This document shows positions 60,425-64,000 of a stretch of 64,000 nucleotides of DNA, piece after piece. Source of the stretch: Bog-473 sp963755375 (GTDB lineage Bacteria > Actinomycetota > Acidimicrobiia > Acidimicrobiales > RAAP-2); the NCBI GenBank assembly GCA_963755375.1, contig CAVWKG010000002.1:62001-126000 (forward strand), given 5' to 3'. The stretch's first letter is position 1; the number at the start of each line of letters is the position of its first letter. Under the pieces are notes generated by a model that saw only the letters and a list, made by a program, of their open reading frames with translations, ran no database searches and was not told the origin of the DNA. The position numbers were made by a program, and so were the translations under genes.

Positions 60425-62989
60425 CTATTCCATCGGGCGGGCGGCTATCCCCGATGGCTCCCGTCCCGCCAGCACCCAGCCGATGAGGGCGGCTGCGACC
60501 GGCATGGCGATCACGATGAGGAACAGGTTGCTCCACGGGATGTGGTTGACGATGTCGGACAGGCCACCTTCCAGCGAGTTCGAGCGGAACCAGCCCGCCA
60601 GGCCGATGTAGGCGGCGATCGTCCCGAGCAACGCACCGAGGAAGGCGAGGCCGCCGGCGGTGACCGCCGTCAGGCTGCGCCGGGTGCGCGAGCTGGCCCC
60701 CGTGGCCGTGAGTGAGCGGAGCTCACTCGCCGTCTCGCTCCTGATGAGGCCGACGCTCATCGCCAGGATGCCGAGGGCGAGCGCGATGCCGAACACGGTG
60801 GCCCAATTCACGATCTCGGCCGAGGTCGGCGCGTCGTTCTTCGACTCAACACTCAGGCTGTTGCTCGCAGCCAGCGATCGTGCGTTGGTGATCTGTGCCG
60901 AGGTGATGGGAGCGTTGGCCTGCAGAGCCCACCCGCCGAGGCTGTTCTGGCCCGCGATGTGCAGCCGGTGCAGCGCACTCTCGGTGATCACCGTGTTGGG
61001 CGCCGAAGTGCCAGTGGGCAGCTGGCTCTCTTCCTGGACAACAGGGTGCGCGACGCATGAGCCCGGCTGGCACGCATTGGTGGTGTTGCCGCCTGCTCCC
61101 AGACCCTGGAAGCCGCCGCCCCCTTTCCCGCCACCGCCGTAAGTGAGCTGAACGCCCGAGCCCACCAGCCCTGGCCGCGAGCTCAGGATGTCCAAGTTCG
61201 ACGGGATGGACGACGGGTTGATGCCGTAAGCCCGCAGCAACGCCGGCGTCCCCACGTAGATCGGGCCGTTCCACTGCCGGCCCGCGCCACTGGGATTCTG
61301 CAGGCCGGCCGAGGGATTCTCCAGTCCCACGATGGCGGTGGCGCCGACCGCAGAGGCGATGGCTTGGACGGTGGCCTCCTGCGAGGCGAGGCTCGGCGTC
61401 GGCTGCGACGGCTGCGTCTGCCCGCCCGGACCGAAGGTAGGGCCGGTCGGTGGGCTGTACACGTTGATCGCGTTCGACGCCATATTCGGGCCGACGTAGT
61501 CGAACACGTTGGAGTAACGGGCGACGGCGACAGCGCAGATGATCACGGCAATCATGACGCCGAGGCTGATGGCCGAGAGCGCGGAGCCGGACCGGGCCCG
61601 GTAGCGCGCCATGTCGCGCAGGGGCAGGCGAATGGCGATGGGCGACCTGCTGCCGACCCGGGCCAGCAACGCCAGGAAGAAGGGTGACACCAGGATGATC
61701 CCCACGATCAGGGCGACGAACCCGGGGATCAGCCACTTCACGCCGCCGCCGCCATGACTTGCGCCCGAAAGGGAGAAGAACAGGAAACCGATGACGAGGG
61801 CGATCACGCCGGGAACAAACGAGCGGTGGATCTGGCGCGGCGGCGCCGGGCGATCGGCCAGGGCACTGACGACCGGCACGCGGGTGATGGCGCGGGCGGG
61901 GTAGCTGGCGGCGAAGAAGGTCGCGATGACCGCCAGCACCATCGCCGGCGCGATTACGTTCCACGGTAGGGCAAACATCGCAATGAGGTGGTGCGCGCTC
62001 TGCTCGTTGTGGGGCCGGTAGGACAACCACGCCACCAAGCCCAGCGCGAAGCCGAGCACAGCCCCCACGATTCCGACGATGACGCCGTTGGCCTCCAGCA
62101 CGAGGCGGACGTTGCGGTCCGTGGCGCCCATGGACTCGATCATCCCGAGGGCGCGCATGCGGCGCTGCGCCAGCACGGTGAAGCCGCCGATCGACACCAG
62201 GGCGATCAGCAGCATGCCGACCGTCGCCAACGCCAACACGATGGTCTCGGGGCCGAACGCGTTGTTGTTGGCGGAGCCGGCCGTCGCGACGTTGTCGGCC
62301 AGGGAACCTTTCAAAGCGCCCGGGCGTGCGTTGAACAGGACGTTCACCTGGGTCGGGTGGGCCACCTCCCCCGGGGACACCAAGGCGAACTCGTCGAGCA
62401 GGCTCTGGGGGTTCTGCACCATGCCGACGACGGTCTTGCCGCCCTGCGACCACGTGTCACCGACCCGCAGGTTGAGCTCGGACGCCAGGCCGGATGTGAG
62501 CGCGATCTGGTCCCGGCCCGTGGGGTAGTGCCCCGCGACCAGCTGCAGCATCGGCCCGCCGTAGGGGCCGCGCGGATCCTGCGACCGGAGCTGGTACGTC
62601 TGGTTGGAACCGGGAATGTCCAGGGTCTCGTTCTCTATGACTTGCACAGTTCCAAAGTGCTGCCGGAGCGCGGCAATGTGCGCCTCCGTGTTCGCCAAGC
62701 TCTGCGACGGCGATTTGGTCGTCGGAGTCGACAGGTTGAACGTGGCCAGATCGTGGGCCGTGCCGAATCCGGCGTTGGCCGGCGGCGGAGTGTTCACTGC
62801 GACGGCGGAGCCGAGCACGACGGCGGCCACCGCAACGACGATCAGGACCAGGATCAGGAACTGCTGCCGCCACTCGCGCTTGAAGAGGCGCCAGGACCAG
62901 CGGACCATGGCCCGGCGGGCGGCGACGCCACCGCTGGTCGGCTCGGGACCCGACTGCGTGGCCCGACGTTCGAGGACGCCGACGCTCAC
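60425..62989 (-). CDS. ABC transporter permease, FtsX/MacB type (duplicated)
   Basis: This 854-residue permease begins with a cytoplasmic Arg-rich segment and one helix ('QFLILVLIVVAVAAVVLGSAVAV'). It then has a large extracytoplasmic domain (about 70-250), three helices with the FtsX signature ('ALVSIGGFTVLAQRRMRALGMIESMGATDRNVRLVLEANG'), a second helix pair, another extracytoplasmic domain and a final FtsX-like three-helix block ('RSETASELRSLTATGASSRTRRSLTAVTAGGLAFLGALLG'). Such permeases work with a MacB-like ATPase in export or mechanotransmission rather than import. GTG 62987-62989 overlaps the ATPase stop by four bases. Confidence 0.92.
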   Translation of the reverse strand: MSVGVLERRATQSGPEPTSGGVAARRAMVRWSWRLFKREWRQQFLILVLIVVAVAAVVLGSAVAVNTPPPANAGFGTAHDLATFNLSTPTTKSPSQSLANTEAHIAALRQHFGTVQVIENETLDIPGSNQTYQLRSQDPRGPYGGPMLQLVAGHYPTGRDQIALTSGLASELNLRVGDTWSQGGKTVVGMVQNPQSLLDEFALVSPGEVAHPTQVNVLFNARPGALKGSLADNVATAGSANNNAFGPETIVLALATVGMLLIALVSIGGFTVLAQRRMRALGMIESMGATDRNVRLVLEANGVIVGIVGAVLGFALGLVAWLSYRPHNEQSAHHLIAMFALPWNVIAPAMVLAVIATFFAASYPARAITRVPVVSALADRPAPPRQIHRSFVPGVIALVIGFLFFSLSGASHGGGGVKWLIPGFVALIVGIILVSPFFLALLARVGSRSPIAIRLPLRDMARYRARSGSALSAISLGVMIAVIICAVAVARYSNVFDYVGPNMASNAINVYSPPTGPTFGPGGQTQPSQPTPSLASQEATVQAIASAVGATAIVGLENPSAGLQNPSGAGRQWNGPIYVGTPALLRAYGINPSSIPSNLDILSSRPGLVGSGVQLTYGGGGKGGGGFQGLGAGGNTTNACQPGSCVAHPVVQEESQLPTGTSAPNTVITESALHRLHIAGQNSLGGWALQANAPITSAQITNARSLAASNSLSVESKNDAPTSAEIVNWATVFGIALALGILAMSVGLIRSETASELRSLTATGASSRTRRSLTAVTAGGLAFLGALLGTIAAYIGLAGWFRSNSLEGGLSDIVNHIPWSNLFLIVIAMPVAAALIGWVLAGREPSGIAARPME

Positions 62990-63708
62990 GAGTGCGGCAC
63001 TTCCGCGAGGAACGCTTCGGGACTCTCGGCCGGGAGCGTCTGGTCGACGACGCGGCCATCACGCAAGAAGACCACGCGGTCGGCCCATGAGGCGAGCTGC
63101 GCGTCGTGGGTCACCACCACGGCGGCCAGGCCGCGGTGGCAGGCGGCGAGGATCAGGCGCATAACGGATTCGGCGTTGGTGGAGTCGAGGGCCCCGGAGG
63201 GCTCGTCGGCCAGGAGCAGCTTTCGGCCTCCGACTACGGCCCGGGCGATGGCGACCCGCTGGCGTTCGCCACCCGACATTTGGTCGGGGTAGTGCGATGC
63301 CCGGTCCTTCAGCCCAAAGTCCTCGAGCGACTCGAGCGCCGTCGCCTGCGCCTTACGGGCCGCGATGCCGTCGAGCTCGAGGGGCAACGACACGTTCTCC
63401 ACCGCGCTGAGCCCGGCCAACAGGTTGTAGTCCTGGAACACGTAGCCGATGGACTGGCGACGCAACCGCGCCTTGGCGTTACGCGACAGCGAGGACAGCG
63501 ACTGTCCGCCGACGTAGACCTCACCGCTGGTGGGGTCCTCGAGGCTGCCGGCGATGGTCAACAGCGTGCTCTTGCCGGAGCCGCTGGCGCCCATGACGGC
63601 CACCAGCGATCCCGCCTCGACCGAGAGATTGATGCGCTGGAGGGCGTGCACCTCTGCGGCGCCTTCGCCGTAGACCTTGGAGACGTCACGGAGTTCGAGG
63701 TAGCTCAT
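62986..63708 (-). CDS. ABC transporter ATP-binding protein, MacB/LolD type
   Basis: This 240-residue ATPase has Walker A 'GASGSGKST', Q-loop 'VFQDYNLLAGLSAVENV', signature 'MSGGERQR', Walker B 'KLLLADEPSGALD' and H-loop 'VVVTHD'. The 'SGALD' after Walker B is typical of the MacB/LolD/FtsE group. ATG 63706-63708 (MSYLELRDVSKVY) has AGGAG upstream and overlaps the stop of the regulator gene (ATGA). Regulator, ATPase and permease are therefore translationally chained. Confidence 0.94.
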   Translation of the reverse strand: MSYLELRDVSKVYGEGAAEVHALQRINLSVEAGSLVAVMGASGSGKSTLLTIAGSLEDPTSGEVYVGGQSLSSLSRNAKARLRRQSIGYVFQDYNLLAGLSAVENVSLPLELDGIAARKAQATALESLEDFGLKDRASHYPDQMSGGERQRVAIARAVVGGRKLLLADEPSGALDSTNAESVMRLILAACHRGLAAVVVTHDAQLASWADRVVFLRDGRVVDQTLPAESPEAFLAEVPHS

Positions 63709-64000
63709 TGGGGGGCTCCTACCTTGCGCCGGGCCTTCGGGAGGGGGAACGACTGCGGGGCCGGCGCGTCCGCGCCCGCAGCTGCTCGCTTCAGACGGCC
63801 GTCGGCCGTGTCCAGCCACCGGATCAGCGAGTCGAGCCGGAAGAGCTCGGCGTCGACGACCAAGGCGAAATTGAGATCGAGGCGGGACTCGTCCTCCTTC
63901 AGACGAGTCCACTGCTGCATCAGCTCGACCAGATACCGGCGGTGCACCTGCACCACGTCGTGCACGTCCACCCCCGGCAGGTCGAGCGCGACGAGGACCT
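63705..64000 (-). CDS. PadR-type transcriptional regulator, C-terminal part (runs off the window)
   Basis: The visible 98 codons encode the C-terminal helical part: 'VDVHDVVQVHRRYLVELMQQWTRLKEDESRLDLNFALVVDAELFRLDSLIRWLD' and a disordered Ala/Pro/Lys tail. This matches the dimerisation helices of PadR/Vir_act_alpha_C regulators; the winged helix would lie beyond 64000. Position directly before an exporter, with a stop/start overlap, fits PadR regulators that control multidrug-type ABC systems. Confidence 0.75.
   Translation of the reverse strand, partial: VLVALDLPGVDVHDVVQVHRRYLVELMQQWTRLKEDESRLDLNFALVVDAELFRLDSLIRWLDTADGRLKRAAAGADAPAPQSFPLPKARRKVGAPQ

Noticed and set aside
61988..63292. 434-codon open frame opposite the ABC genes
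   Set aside because: Antisense shadow of the permease and ATPase genes, His/Arg/Gln-rich with no domain.

Overview
The window is high-GC DNA from an actinobacterium. Two things suggest Acidimicrobiia or a close relative, but this is inference and no marker gene here proves it. The first is the order lysA-hom-thrC-rho-rpmE-prfA, which is the actinobacterial arrangement. The second is two secreted proteins built from 'YWLVASDGGIFxFGDA' repeats, which I recall mainly from Acidimicrobiia.

Layout. (1) 1-6.8 kb, minus strand: an intact housekeeping block for aspartate-family amino acids and translation (lysA, hom, thrC, rho, rpmE, 5' part of prfA). A plus-strand tRNA-Arg(CCG) lies just upstream of lysA. 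thrB and argS, often found in this cluster, are absent. (2) 7.2-15.2 kb, minus strand: surface-related genes (acyltransferase with SGNH domain, secreted repeat protein, polytopic membrane protein) separated by long gene-poor spacers. (3) About 15.7-39 kb and again 46-49.3 kb: a mosaic of small, mostly single-gene units on both strands. They encode ABM-like, SRPBCC, VOC, hotdog, GNAT, HIT, methyltransferase, nucleoside phosphorylase, MetAP, DUF2332, DUF4279, DUF4389 and MerR-PP2C proteins. Many units are frameshifted or truncated. (4) 39-45.7 kb: a block without the repeats, holding a PhyH-like dioxygenase, an ECF sigma/anti-sigma pair, an IS110 remnant, a three-gene minus-strand operon (reductase, AHSA1, VOC) and a hydrolase-LuxR fusion. 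(5) 50.6-54.2 kb: surface proteins, including a Thr-rich LAVTG-anchored protein and a beta-helix plus repeat protein. (6) 54.9-59.8 kb: a compact plus-strand glycan operon (glycosyltransferase, alpha/alpha-barrel protein, GH130 phosphorylase, small basic protein, glycosyltransferase). (7) 59.9-64 kb, minus strand: a DUF4405-like membrane protein, then the 3' part of a PadR-type regulator translationally coupled to a FtsX/MacB-type ABC exporter.

The main unexpected signal is in region 3. An imperfectly palindromic repeat of about 30-60 bp recurs roughly once per gene. Its left half is like CTGCCCCAGTACATTGCCGG and its right half like CGGCACGACTGGGGCACC. I read every copy in the same (plus) orientation whatever the strand of the adjacent gene. 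Copies follow plus-strand genes closely, and the next gene often starts only 5-25 bp beyond. This is how attC sites sit in an integron cassette array, and the cargo is cassette-like. The copies do not match the classical attC core well and no integrase lies in the window, so a cassette-array-like or REP/MITE-like system is a hypothesis. At least ten genes in or next to this zone are frameshifted or truncated, while the flanking housekeeping and transporter genes are intact.
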